From the NCBI RefSeq assembly GCF_003287275.1, contig NZ_QEVW01000014.1:62001-126000 (forward strand): DNA of 64,000 nucleotides. Direction: 5' to 3'. The stretch's first letter is position 1. Each line of letters opens with the position of its first letter. The notes beneath the pieces are model-generated. The model saw only the letters and a program-made list of their open reading frames with translations. It had not been told where the DNA came from and did no database searches. Positions 10,389 to 18,431 of this stretch are shown one piece after another. This DNA comes from Paenibacillus taichungensis. Its GTDB lineage: Bacteria; Bacillota; Bacilli; Paenibacillales; Paenibacillaceae. The translations under genes and the position numbers were made by a program.

Positions 10389-11117
10389 ATGATGGAAGAA
10401 ACATGGGTTGTTGCTGTGCGATCAATTATCGCCTTTCTGACCCTAATTATCTATACGAGGGTGCTGGGCAAACAACAAATGGGCAACTTGACGTATTTTG
10501 ATTACATTAACGGTATTACGATCGGTTCCATCGCAGGTACATTTGCGACTGATCTATCTTCCAAGGCGTGGATTCATTTTGTGGCCTTGACCATTTTTAC
10601 CATCATCACGATTATCTTTCAGTATATTACGCTGAAAAATCGTACCATTTCCAAACTGATGGACTCCGACCCTACACTGGTTATCCAGAACGGTAAAATT
10701 CTTGAACAGAACCTGCATAAAATGCGGGTGAAATTCGACGAATTGACCATGATGCTGCGGCAAAAGGATGTATTTGACATCACTACGCTGGATTATGCGA
10801 TTCTTGAACCGGATGGAAGTCTCTCTGTTGTGTTGAAACCTGAGAATCAACCTGTAACGGCCAAAGACATGCATATGCATCCTCCTAAGAATAAGCTGAT
10901 GACCGAGATTATCATTGATGGCGTGCTGATTAAGCAAAATCTGGCGGAACGAAACAAAGATACAAATTGGCTCAGCGAGCAGCTTAAGAAGCAAAAAGTG
11001 ACAATACAGGATATTGCTTTTGCCGCCATATTGCCTAACGATAAATTGTATATTGATCTATTTAAGGACAAGATTACTGAAAAAATCGATATGGGCGATT
11101 ATGAGGGGCCTTTCTAA
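10389..11117 (+). CDS. DUF421 membrane protein (YetF/YrbG type)
   Basis: The 242-residue protein has three N-terminal membrane helices (about residues 8-24, 40-56 and 62-80), with the conserved VLGKQQMGNLTYFDY segment between the first two. Two small cytoplasmic DUF421/YetF beta-domains follow, with KFDELTMMLR and LDYAILEPDGSLSV. The family is common in Bacillus and Paenibacillus; Bacillus members are linked to spores and membranes, but no biochemical role is firmly known. The ribosome site is AAGGAAGGTGA. It precedes a DUF4363 gene by 23 bases, a pairing typical of the family, so the two probably act together at the membrane. Confidence 0.88.
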   Translation: MMEETWVVAVRSIIAFLTLIIYTRVLGKQQMGNLTYFDYINGITIGSIAGTFATDLSSKAWIHFVALTIFTIITIIFQYITLKNRTISKLMDSDPTLVIQNGKILEQNLHKMRVKFDELTMMLRQKDVFDITTLDYAILEPDGSLSVVLKPENQPVTAKDMHMHPPKNKLMTEIIIDGVLIKQNLAERNKDTNWLSEQLKKQKVTIQDIAFAAILPNDKLYIDLFKDKITEKIDMGDYEGPF

Positions 11118-11140
11118 ATTTACATGAAGGAGGCGATGGA

Positions 11141-11512
11141 ATGAAAACGCGTTTCTGGTTGCTGTATGTGCTTCCGATCTGCCTCATTCTTGTGTTCGTT
11201 GCGATAATGGCAAGCGGAGCCCTTCTCAAAAAGCCCTTTGGTGCTGATGATCGCTTGCTCGAATCGGTACAAACCTTGCAGAAACAGGTTGAGGGCAAAA
11301 AATGGACTGAAGCCAAGTCCCAAATCGATTACGCGATGAAAGCCTGGGACAAGATCGTCAATCGCATACAGTTCAGTGTGGAGCGTGAGACGATTTACGA
11401 TATTCTGGGTACGCTTGCCCGGATGAAGGGCGGTATTGCCGCAGAGGATGATAAGGCGATCATGGAAGAAATTTATTACTTTTATGTGTTATGGGACAAT
11501 CTTGGAGATTGA
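11141..11512 (+). CDS. DUF4363 family protein
   Basis: A 123-residue protein with one N-terminal membrane helix (about residues 6-27) followed by a helical extracytoplasmic domain that keeps the family's aromatic and charged pattern (WTEAKSQIDYAMKAWDKI). Function unknown. It starts after GGAGGCG and probably forms an operon with the DUF421 gene. A strong terminator follows. Confidence 0.85.
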   Translation: MKTRFWLLYVLPICLILVFVAIMASGALLKKPFGADDRLLESVQTLQKQVEGKKWTEAKSQIDYAMKAWDKIVNRIQFSVERETIYDILGTLARMKGGIAAEDDKAIMEEIYYFYVLWDNLGD

Positions 11513-11524
11513 CCCCAAGACACC

Positions 11525-11567
11525 AAAAAGGCACTCTCCTTTAATGAAAAAGGAAGTGCCTTTTCTT
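11525..11567. terminator. terminator between convergent DUF4363 and M50 genes
   Basis: The arms AAAGGCACT(C)TCCTTT and AAAGGAAGTGCCTTT pair with one bulge and are flanked by A- and T-rich runs, so it can serve both strands. Confidence 0.85.
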
Positions 11568-11571
11568 CTTT

Positions 11572-12279
11572 CTAAACATTACGCCCGCGCAATCCACGGG
11601 ATTTTGACGTGCGGGCCGTGCTTTCTTTTCGGAAAAAGAGCGTAAGTGCCCCCTTCGCACACCACAGTGCAAACAATGCAAACAACGTTCCCCAGAACAG
11701 CGCTGGCAGAAATGTCTGCTGAGCCAGATTGGCTGCATCCCCTGCCCGGGACGGTTGTGTCCAGGACATTAGTCCAACGTACATGGCACTAACTACGGAC
11801 TCTTCCAGTGTGAGGAAAGCCAATAATAAATAATAGAATTTTGCGATTTTGGCACCAAAGATCATAATCACAACATTCAGCGCACTAAAGCCTGTAAGCC
11901 AGAGCATGCCGAATTCTCCCCTTACATAGAAGAGAAGCGATACAAGAGCTACACCCGTCATAATGCCGAGCCCCCACATGTGTCGTCCCTTCCGGTAAAG
12001 ATAGAATAGCAGCCAGGCAAAGAGAGACGCCGTGACATACCCCGCTAACGAAACCAATATCGATCTGCCTGGTGTCAGCATGGATGAATAGGTAACGCCG
12101 CTGTGATCTGCGTACAATTCAATGCGCAATACTTTGCCTGATAACAACAGTGTTACCAGCGCATGGCCAAATTCGTGAATCATCGTATCCAGGTTACGGA
12201 ACAATGAAGAAAATGGGATAAAGCGGGTCAGTAGCGCTGAACCCACCAGAAACAGTATGGTTTTGAGCCATTTATTCAA
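11572..12279 (-). CDS. M50-type membrane metalloprotease
   Basis: A 235-residue polytopic membrane protein with a zinc-protease motif, His35-Glu36-x-x-His39 (MIHEFGHALVTLL), in an early membrane segment. Further hydrophobic segments lie at about residues 78-98, 105-122, 125-142 and 188-210. This fits the M50B-like family found in Bacillales, whose substrates are mostly unknown. The start is a TTG at 12279, with AGG six bases before it and GGGAGGT further upstream; no ATG gives the full first helix. It is alone on the strand, between a terminator and the hypothetical gene at 12327. Confidence 0.82.
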   Translation of the reverse strand: MNKWLKTILFLVGSALLTRFIPFSSLFRNLDTMIHEFGHALVTLLLSGKVLRIELYADHSGVTYSSMLTPGRSILVSLAGYVTASLFAWLLFYLYRKGRHMWGLGIMTGVALVSLLFYVRGEFGMLWLTGFSALNVVIMIFGAKIAKFYYLLLAFLTLEESVVSAMYVGLMSWTQPSRAGDAANLAQQTFLPALFWGTLFALFALWCAKGALTLFFRKESTARTSKSRGLRGRNV

Positions 12280-12326
12280 TCGGGTCCTACCTCCCTTGCC
12301 TACAAGTAAAAATGCCTATCACTGTA

Positions 12327-12803
12327 CTACGTGGCTACACTGTAATCGTTTCGATCCGTAAAATGTGCGGCGCAATATTGCATCCACCAGCAGAAACTCC
12401 GGTTATGGCCGATGAAAAAAGAAGACAGATCATACCGCCCCGTTCCTGTCTCCAGCGTAGCAAGCAATCTGCTCCGCATCTTCGACAGCGCAAAGTTCAC
12501 AAATCGATCGGCTGCCTCGTTTTGAACAAGTGTAACATAAGCATAAAGAGAATGATCTATCGGCTCATCGAGTGGGCTTACACCAGCGCAAGAAAACTCG
12601 GTACGTACACCTGCTCTGTGAAGCAAAGTCAAGGCAGCGACAAGCTCAGCATCTACTTCGACATCGTTCCAAATCTCTGTTCTCTTCGCTGCCACGGTCT
12701 GCTTTTCGCGTTCCGTCCACTGCATTAACTCGAGCTTGCGTCTTCTCCATAAATGGGTAGGTTGCTGGCTTAACAGTACTTCCTGTTCTTCATGTAAATC
12801 CAT
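12327..12803 (-). CDS. conserved hypothetical protein with CxG motif
   Basis: A 158-residue soluble protein I cannot assign. I start it at ATG 12803 because GGGAGGAAA precedes it; an upstream in-frame start would read through the structured leader. The N-terminal half is basic and helical (LWRRRKLELMQWTEREKQTV). The middle has VRTEFSCAGVS, a Cys-x-Gly turn reminiscent of small proteins with TxxSCxG motifs, then YAYVTL and a C-terminal Trp/Cys-rich end (FCWWMQYCAAHF). Codon use resembles the neighbours. Confidence 0.7.
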   Translation of the reverse strand: MDLHEEQEVLLSQQPTHLWRRRKLELMQWTEREKQTVAAKRTEIWNDVEVDAELVAALTLLHRAGVRTEFSCAGVSPLDEPIDHSLYAYVTLVQNEAADRFVNFALSKMRSRLLATLETGTGRYDLSSFFIGHNRSFCWWMQYCAAHFTDRNDYSVAT

Positions 12804-12855
12804 AATGCGTTTCCTCCCGTTCCCCGCATGATCTCCGTCACCTTGAACAGCGAAA

Positions 12856-12914
12856 AGAGCACATCCCTGTGCTCTCTGCGTGGCCAAAGGCGAAGGAATG
12901 GCTGTGCCATTCCT
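12856..12914 (-). promoter_or_regulatory. structured 5' leader with two hairpins
   Basis: In the untranslated leader of the gene at 12803, two perfect hairpins follow each other: AGGAATGGC with GCCATTCCT (12894-12914), then AGAGCACA with TGTGCTCT (12856-12875). The second is followed on the minus strand by TTTTC. It resembles an attenuator or terminator in a leader of about 120 bases. I recognise no riboswitch class. It could instead be the terminator of znuA upstream. Confidence 0.45.
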
Positions 12915-12928
12915 CAGCATGTTGTATT

Positions 12929-12957
12929 ATTGTACCTTTTTCGATGACATGCATCAA
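12929..12957 (-). promoter_or_regulatory. probable sigma-A promoter of the hypothetical gene
   Basis: Reading the minus strand, TTGATG and TACAAT are separated by exactly 17 bases. It lies between znuA and the hairpin leader of the gene at 12803. Confidence 0.5.
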
Positions 12958-13004
12958 ATGGGTTTTCTTTTTTCGTAAATTCAACTTGATAAGAAGCAAC
13001 AACG

Positions 13005-14081
13005 CTATTCATTCAGCGCCAGTTTCAGTGCCTCCAAATTCTGCCGCATTACGCCGATGTAATCCATTCCAGCAGCGATCTCCTCTTCCGTCAACCCTTC
13101 AATCGGGTTCAACACAGCCGTTTTGGCACCTACTTCGTTGGCGATAGTCTCTGACACTTTGGATGAAACCAATGTTTCAAAGAAAATTGTCTTCACCTGA
13201 TGCTCCTTGGCAAAATCAATAACGGATGCCATTTGCGCAGCGGAAGGCTCTTGTTCAGGAGACAGACCGGCAATCGGTACTTGCTGCAGACCATATTCCT
13301 GTGCAAGATATCCGAATGCTGCATGCTGTGTGATGAAATCTTTACGTTTGCTGTCTGCTACAGCTGCTTTGAAATCCTGATCCAGTGCCTCCAGTTTGGC
13401 AATGTAGGCATCGGCATTTTGCTTGAATTGCTCTGCATGTTCAGGCGCAGCCTGTGCGAGTCCAGCTTCGATATTCCGCACTTCCTTCACGGCAAGTGCA
13501 GGTGACAACCATACGTGGGGATCAAGTCCACCGTGATCATGATCATGTGTATGTCCTTCTTCTGCCTCAGCGTCATGATCGTGATCATGCTCCTCAGTTG
13601 TGGCTTCATCCGCATGGTTATGTGCATCCGTTGTATCGCCATGTTCGTGATCATGCTCATCTTCTTCCGATCCTTCCAGCAGATCGATTCCATGACTCGC
13701 TTCCACTTGAATGAGTTTGGCATTGCTCAGACTATCCGTAACTTGATCGATCCAGGATTCCATTCCTGCCCCATTATAGACAAGCACATCCGCTTTTTCG
13801 ATGCTCGCAATATCCTGTGGTGTCGGCTCCCAATCATGCGGCTCCATACCCGCTGGAACGAGTGTATGAACATTAGCCAGATCACCTGCTACATTTTTGG
13901 TGAATTCGTACATCGGATAAAAGCTGACTTCAACGTTCAGTTTGGCTTCTTCAGTCTCTGTTGGTACCGGCGTGTTTGAGCTGGTGCTGGAATCGGAAGC
14001 GGATTGATTTTGTCCACAACCGGCAACGATAAGTGTAAGACTGAACAATAGAGCGAGAGCAGATTTTTTATTGAATTTCAT
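13005..14081 (-). CDS. znuA: Zinc ABC transporter substrate-binding lipoprotein
   Basis: A 358-residue lipoprotein of the cluster 9 (TroA/ZnuA) family that captures Zn2+ outside the membrane. The lipobox is LIVAGC with Cys22. Expected metal ligands are His82 (EPHDWEP), His189 (DPHVWLSP) and His253 (QHAAFGY). Between the first two lies a long His/Asp/Glu-rich loop (residues 143-183), a mark of zinc rather than manganese binders. I start at ATG 14081, which gives the signal peptide (MKFNKKSALALLF) and follows AGGGAG; this overlaps the end of znuB by 14 bases. It is the last gene of a znuCBA operon with a Zur-box-like site ahead. Confidence 0.93.
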   Translation of the reverse strand: MKFNKKSALALLFSLTLIVAGCGQNQSASDSSTSSNTPVPTETEEAKLNVEVSFYPMYEFTKNVAGDLANVHTLVPAGMEPHDWEPTPQDIASIEKADVLVYNGAGMESWIDQVTDSLSNAKLIQVEASHGIDLLEGSEEDEHDHEHGDTTDAHNHADEATTEEHDHDHDAEAEEGHTHDHDHGGLDPHVWLSPALAVKEVRNIEAGLAQAAPEHAEQFKQNADAYIAKLEALDQDFKAAVADSKRKDFITQHAAFGYLAQEYGLQQVPIAGLSPEQEPSAAQMASVIDFAKEHQVKTIFFETLVSSKVSETIANEVGAKTAVLNPIEGLTEEEIAAGMDYIGVMRQNLEALKLALNE

Positions 14082-14961
14082 GTGGCGTATTCTCCCTTGA
14101 ATGTATGAATAGAGTTGCACGTTGTTGTTTTCTCTCTTTACGATGACGTTTACGGTTATATCGTCCAATCAGCTTTTGTGCTGATATTCCAATCAATAGA
14201 AAGACCAACAGGATGAGAGCAATCGTTCCCCCCGGTGGTGTGTTTAGATGGTAAGAGGTTGTTAGTCCGCTAAAGATACCGATTAATCCGGTGACGACTG
14301 CAATAAGGATCGCTGCAGCAAAGCTGCGTGACAATCTAAGTGCCAGGGCAGCGGGCAGTACAATTAAAGCAGACACTAGCAATACGCCGACAATCGGCAT
14401 GGCTGAAGCAACGGTCATTCCTGTCAGAACGGCAAAGGCAAAGGACAACCCTTTAACCTGAATGCCTCCAATCGAAGCTGTCTCTTCATCAAACGTCAAA
14501 TTGTACAATGGTCTTCGGAGCACGATGAAAAAAATCAGTCCGATGACGCACACAGCCGCCATAATCCACAACTGCATATCACTAACTGCAACGATGGAAC
14601 CAAACAGGTAGGAGCTGAATGTCTTGGACAGATTGGTTTTCAGACTCATGAGCACCACAGCAAGGGCCAGACCCGACGTCATAATAATTGCTACAGGCAC
14701 CTCGCTATATGTCAGGTAATTCCGCCGGAGTTGTTCCACCAGCAATGCGCCGATAATCGCAATCGCAAATCCACAGATCACCGGATCAAGATTCAACACG
14801 GAACCCAGGGCAACCCCTGCCAATGAAACATGGGATAACGTATCCGCCATCAGCACCTGCCGTCGCAGCATCAGATAAACTCCTAAAATTGGAGCAATGA
14901 CTCCGATCAGTCCGCCTGCCCAGAAAGCACGCTGCATGAATTCGTACTCAAACACTGCCAT
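14068..14961 (-). CDS. znuB: Zinc ABC transporter permease
   Basis: A 297-residue permease of the ABC-3 family with about eight membrane helices and the family features MADTLSHVSLAGVALG and MPIVGVLLVSALIVLP. The last 35 residues are a basic tail. It forms the membrane channel for ZnuA-delivered zinc. The ATG at 14961 lies inside the end of znuC and has GAGG almost touching it. A GTG two codons later (14955) is ideally spaced from the same GAGG and may be the real start. Confidence 0.92.
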   Translation of the reverse strand: MAVFEYEFMQRAFWAGGLIGVIAPILGVYLMLRRQVLMADTLSHVSLAGVALGSVLNLDPVICGFAIAIIGALLVEQLRRNYLTYSEVPVAIIMTSGLALAVVLMSLKTNLSKTFSSYLFGSIVAVSDMQLWIMAAVCVIGLIFFIVLRRPLYNLTFDEETASIGGIQVKGLSFAFAVLTGMTVASAMPIVGVLLVSALIVLPAALALRLSRSFAAAILIAVVTGLIGIFSGLTTSYHLNTPPGGTIALILLVFLLIGISAQKLIGRYNRKRHRKERKQQRATLFIHSRENTPHEIQ

Positions 14962-15614
14962 TCCTCACTTTCTTGCCGCTCCAGGGTAATCGTCCGGTCC
15001 AACCGGTTGCCCATCTCTTCCAATCCATGGGTGACCATAATAATGGTCAGTCCATGGACGTCTGCATAATGGCGCATCAGATCATAGAACCCTTCACGGC
15101 TGCGCCGGTCCATGCCTGTAGTCGGCTCATCCAGTACAAGCACCTGCGGCTGGCCTGCCAAGGCTCTGGCAATGCAGATTCGCTGCTTTTGTCCACCAGA
15201 CAGTTCGCCAACCCGAGCGTTGCGGTATTCCCACATGCCGACTTCCCGCAAGCTGCGTTCCACAATGGCTTCCTGCTCGATTGTGAATCTGCGGAACAAA
15301 CCGAGTTTGCGGTAACATCCGGATCGCACCAGTTCGATCACCGTACTGGGAAATCCACTGTTGAACGATGCGACCTGTTGGGGTACATATCCGATGTTCA
15401 GCTTACTGCCACGTACGGACTCCGCATTCATATGTACCGTGCCGCTCCAAGGCTGTAACAGCCCCAGCAGCAATTTCAGCATGGTTGTCTTCGCAGAACC
15501 ATTCGGTCCTGTAATGCCGACAAACTCCCCCACATGGATATCCAGCGACAGTTGATCAATGACTGGCTCTTTGCCGTATCCAAATACCACATCACGCATG
15601 GAAGATAAAATCAT
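14907..15614 (-). CDS. znuC: Zinc ABC transporter ATPase
   Basis: The 235-residue ATPase has all ABC motifs: Walker A GPNGSAKTT, signature LSGGQKQR, Walker B VLVLDEP and the switch His (MVTHGLEE). Ala in place of the second Gly of Walker A is normal for Gram-positive ZnuC/AdcC proteins, many of which read GPNGASKST. It powers zinc import with ZnuB and ZnuA. The ATG follows GAGG, with a Zur-box-like palindrome directly upstream, so zinc starvation should induce the operon. Confidence 0.92.
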   Translation of the reverse strand: MILSSMRDVVFGYGKEPVIDQLSLDIHVGEFVGITGPNGSAKTTMLKLLLGLLQPWSGTVHMNAESVRGSKLNIGYVPQQVASFNSGFPSTVIELVRSGCYRKLGLFRRFTIEQEAIVERSLREVGMWEYRNARVGELSGGQKQRICIARALAGQPQVLVLDEPTTGMDRRSREGFYDLMRHYADVHGLTIIMVTHGLEEMGNRLDRTITLERQESEEWQCLSTNSCSVLSGQAD

Positions 15615-15625
15615 GGTTTTTCCTC

Positions 15626-15648
15626 TTTTCGTAAATATTACGATGTAA
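15626..15648. promoter_or_regulatory. Zur box ahead of znuCBA
   Basis: The core TTTTCGTAAATATTACGATG matches the Bacillus Zur consensus AAATCGTAATnATTACGATTT over the inner bases of both arms. It lies 12 bases before the znuC ATG. Confidence 0.75.
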
Positions 15649-15663
15649 AAATGACAAAAAAAT

Positions 15664-15813
15664 TTATCTGGTTTCCCGGTGAATGGTCATCTTCTTCAAT
15701 CGTGGTGAATATTTCTTCAATTCGATCCGTTCCGGATGGTTACGCTTGTTCTTGGTTGTTGTATAGTTGCGATCTCCGCACTCGGTGCAAGCTAAGGTTA
15801 CAATGACTCTCAT
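15664..15813 (-). CDS. rpmG: 50S ribosomal protein L33, cysteine-depleted (zinc-independent) form
   Basis: A 49-residue L33 ([20 protein letters not shown]). The first Cys pair (Cys9 and Cys12) remains, but the usual second CxxC is replaced in [10 protein letters not shown], so a four-cysteine zinc ribbon cannot form. In Bacillales such C-minus paralogues are made under zinc starvation and replace zinc-containing copies, freeing zinc. A Zur-box-like site lies 25 bases upstream, and the gene sits between the CobW-type GTPase gene and znuC, which supports that role. ATG 15813 has a GGAGG upstream. Confidence 0.93.
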   Translation of the reverse strand: MRVIVTLACTECGDRNYTTTKNKRNHPERIELKKYSPRLKKMTIHRETR

Positions 15814-15837
15814 GGAATGGCCTCCTCTGATTTTTTC

Positions 15838-15859
15838 TAATCGTAATAATTACTATTTA
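15838..15859. promoter_or_regulatory. Zur box ahead of rpmG
   Basis: The minus strand reads TAGTAATTATTACGATTA, the same core as the site at 17172-17194 and close to the Zur consensus. It lies 25 bases before the L33 start, between it and the GTPase gene. Confidence 0.78.
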
Positions 15860-15887
15860 ATGAGTTTAGCCCATGCTTTTACGTTTG

Positions 15888-17082
15888 TCAACTCCATGCT
15901 GGAAATGGATCTTTCAGTTCTCGCCAGTTCATCAGCATCTCTTCGTCGGTTAGCAGTGTCTCATCTAATGTCCGTTCGATCTCCAATCGGTCCATGTCTA
16001 TCCCGATGAACACCAGTTTCGTTACCCGATCACCCCACTGCTCATCCCAATCCGGAATCGGTGGAAGTGTATCACCAAAATGCATGTGTCGCTCTTCGTC
16101 ACTCATTGCGCCTACCCACAATCCGGCTGGTCCCAACTGTTTGGATGTTCCCGCATGACTGAACGACACCGCCATATGGTTACGCGTGGCCAGCCACATT
16201 AAGCCTTTGGAACGTACAATGCTATCAGGCCATTTCGCAATCCAACGCAGCAAACGCTCCGGATGAAACGGACGTTTCCGATGGTAAACAAATGAGTGAA
16301 TGCCATACTCCTCTGTCTCGGGCGTGTGTTCTTCCTTCATTAATTCGCGGATCCAGCCCGCAGACTGGCTTGCTTTTTCAAAATCAAACCGTCCGGTATT
16401 CAATATCTCCCTCGGGTCAATCTGCCCATGAGTGGTGCGAATAAGTCGGGCTTCCGGCTGCATCGCATGTAGTGCTTTCTCAAGTTTGAGCAGCTCTTCT
16501 TCCGATACCAGATCGCACTTGTTCAAAATCAGCACATCACAGAATTCAACCTGATCCGTCAGCAGATGAACGATCCCCCTTACATCATCCTCTCCCGCTT
16601 CCTGCCCCCGATCCTTCAACGTTTCTTTGGAATAGAAGTCACGCCAGAACTGAGCAGCATCCACTACCGTTACCATCGTGTCGAGCCGCGTAAATTTCGT
16701 TAAATCAATCCCCAGCTCTTCATCAATATATGTAAACGTCTGGGCAACGGGTACTGGCTCTCCAATGCCTGTCGATTCAATCAATGTCAAAAGAACCGTC
16801 CAGCGCAAGCCGCTCCACCTCTTTCAGCAAATCCTCCCGCAGCGTGCAGCAGATGCAGCCATTAGACATCTCCACCAGCTTCTCATCAATACGTGACAAT
16901 CCACCACCATCCCGGATCAAGCCAGCATCAATGTTCACTTCACTCAGGTCATTCACAATGACAGCAACTCGCATGCCCTCGCGATTATGGAGCACGTGGT
17001 TCAGTAATGTCGTTTTGCCTGCTCCCAGATATCCACTTAATACCGTCACCGGAACTCGGGGTTGTACCTGTTGTTCTTTCAT
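15888..17082 (-). pseudogene. CobW/YciC (ZagA)-type GTPase, frameshifted
   Basis: Two overlapping frames together make a whole COG0523 GTPase, a family of zinc metallochaperones or zinc-sparing factors. The upstream piece (17082-16777, 101 residues) has Walker A (GYLGAGKTT), and the family metal motif CICC. It then runs [10 protein letters not shown] and stops. The downstream frame resumes with [21 protein letters not shown] and the CobW C-terminal domain, ending at 15888. Homologues read DYIVIESTG here, so about 2 (or 5) bases are missing near 16783. It is either a recent loss-of-function deletion or a sequencing error. The rest shows no decay. ATG 17082 follows AAGGGAG, and a Zur-like box lies about 90 bases upstream. 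Confidence 0.85.
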
Positions 17083-17171
17083 TTCAATGACTCCCTTCCA
17101 TTTATCCTCTTAAAACTAAAAAATCGGAATGATTTGTAGCTTCCACTCCACTAATGGGCTAAAAATAATAA

Positions 17172-17194
17172 TTAATAGTAATTATTACGATTAA
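17172..17194. promoter_or_regulatory. Zur box ahead of the CobW-type GTPase gene
   Basis: TAATAGTAATTATTACGATT shares its core with the box at 15838-15859 and is close to the Zur consensus. It lies in the divergent gap, about 90 bases before the GTPase start. Confidence 0.78.
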
Positions 17195-17260
17195 CAAAAC
17201 AAACTATACCTGAATGTCATTTCTTTTGTCAATATTAGAAGTTTTCAAGGTCCAGATATG

Positions 17261-17282
17261 TAAATCGTAAAAATGTCGATTA
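17261..17282. promoter_or_regulatory. second, weaker Zur box ahead of the ycgR-like permease
   Basis: TAAATCGTAAAAATGTCGAT keeps the left arm of the Zur consensus exactly and most of the right arm. It lies about 75 bases before the permease start, on that gene's side of the divergent region. Confidence 0.6.
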
Positions 17283-17357
17283 ATTAACGAGAACGAGTAT
17301 GATGCGGACGGTACAAGCATATATTTTACCAAAGTCCCGGTTCTGGAGGTCTATCCC

Positions 17358-18392
17358 ATGAAAATGGCAGCCAATCTTAAGCTCCTGTCATTCCTGATTC
17401 CTTGTGCATTTCTTGTTCCCGTGTTGATCACGATGGCTCCCAATCTGAAAGAAGCATGGAACAGTGAAGCCTTACAAAATATGAAAACGGTATTCATCAG
17501 CATTTTTCTCGAAGCCGTTCCTTTTCTGCTTATAGGAGTGCTGTTGTCTTCGCTAATGCAATGGTTTGTTTCGGAGGAAATGATTCGCAAACTAACACCC
17601 AAGAACCCCGTAGGGGGAGTTCTGGTAGCGGGGCTGCTGGGAATCATTTTTCCCATCTGCGAATGTGGCATGATTCCGGTCGTGCGACGGTTGATGCACA
17701 AAGGCATGCCGCCTTATATCGCGGTGACCTTTATTCTTAGCGGTCCTGTTGTAAATCCCATTGTTTTTACCGCAACCCTGCTCGCTTTTCCTTCCCATCC
17801 CGAAATTACGATCGCCCGTATGGGACTGGCCTTTGCTGTAGCAGCTTCCATCGGGGGTCTGGTCTATATGTTCGTCCGCCAGAATCCATTGCGTAAACCG
17901 AAGGCTACAGTGACCGAGGTCAAGACACATCCCGGATTTAAAATGGTACAACCTCATTCCCATTCAGCCGATCATGATCACGTGCACGATAAAAACTGGC
18001 GCAGCTTTTTCATCCATGCAGGTGACGAATTTGTCGATATGAGCAAATATTTGGTCATTGGCGCTCTTATTACAGCCTGCATCCAAACCTTTATCAGCCG
18101 CAGTGATCTCATTTCTCTAGGTAACGGACCTGTCGCCTCCTATGCCTTCATGATGGGTTTTGCGTATGTATTGTCTCTCTGTTCAACATCAGATGCATTC
18201 GTAGCCTCTGCCTTCTCTCACACGTTTGCATTAGGACCGCTGTTATCCTTTCTCGTTCTCGGTCCAATGCTTGATTTTAAAAGCACATTGATGCTGCTCT
18301 CCACCTTCCGCACCCGGTTTGTTATTGGCCTGAGCTTGGCCATTATTGCTTTGGTTTTCGCAGGGTCGTGGTTGATTAACCTTTTGGCATGA
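17358..18392 (+). CDS. UPF0718/COG0701 permease (YcgR-like)
   Basis: A 344-residue membrane protein with about eight helices. It has the family's signature ICECGMIPVVRRL followed by GMPPYIAVTFILSGPVVNP, repeated in the second half as LSLCSTSDAFVASAF. Between the halves lies a histidine-rich stretch (HSHSADHDHVHD, about residues 203-214), suggesting metal contact. YcgR/YcgQ-like pairs are widespread but their substrate is not firmly known. The Zur-like box upstream and the zinc genes beside it suggest a role in zinc limitation. ATG 17358 follows GGAGG. Confidence 0.85.
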   Translation: MKMAANLKLLSFLIPCAFLVPVLITMAPNLKEAWNSEALQNMKTVFISIFLEAVPFLLIGVLLSSLMQWFVSEEMIRKLTPKNPVGGVLVAGLLGIIFPICECGMIPVVRRLMHKGMPPYIAVTFILSGPVVNPIVFTATLLAFPSHPEITIARMGLAFAVAASIGGLVYMFVRQNPLRKPKATVTEVKTHPGFKMVQPHSHSADHDHVHDKNWRSFFIHAGDEFVDMSKYLVIGALITACIQTFISRSDLISLGNGPVASYAFMMGFAYVLSLCSTSDAFVASAFSHTFALGPLLSFLVLGPMLDFKSTLMLLSTFRTRFVIGLSLAIIALVFAGSWLINLLA

Positions 18393-18431
18393 CAGTTTTG
18401 AGTATAATATCTGATCAAAAGAGGTGCTTAC

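Noticed and set aside
12856-12957. Known riboswitch in the leader of the hypothetical gene
   Set aside because: The two hairpins do not match the conserved cores that I know of the common classes (for example yybP-ykoY, preQ1, THF or ykkC), so I left it unassigned.
15888-17082. Programmed frameshift in the CobW-type GTPase gene
   Set aside because: There is no slippery heptamer or downstream pseudoknot evident at the break, and two or five bases are missing relative to the family. Deletion or sequencing error fits better.
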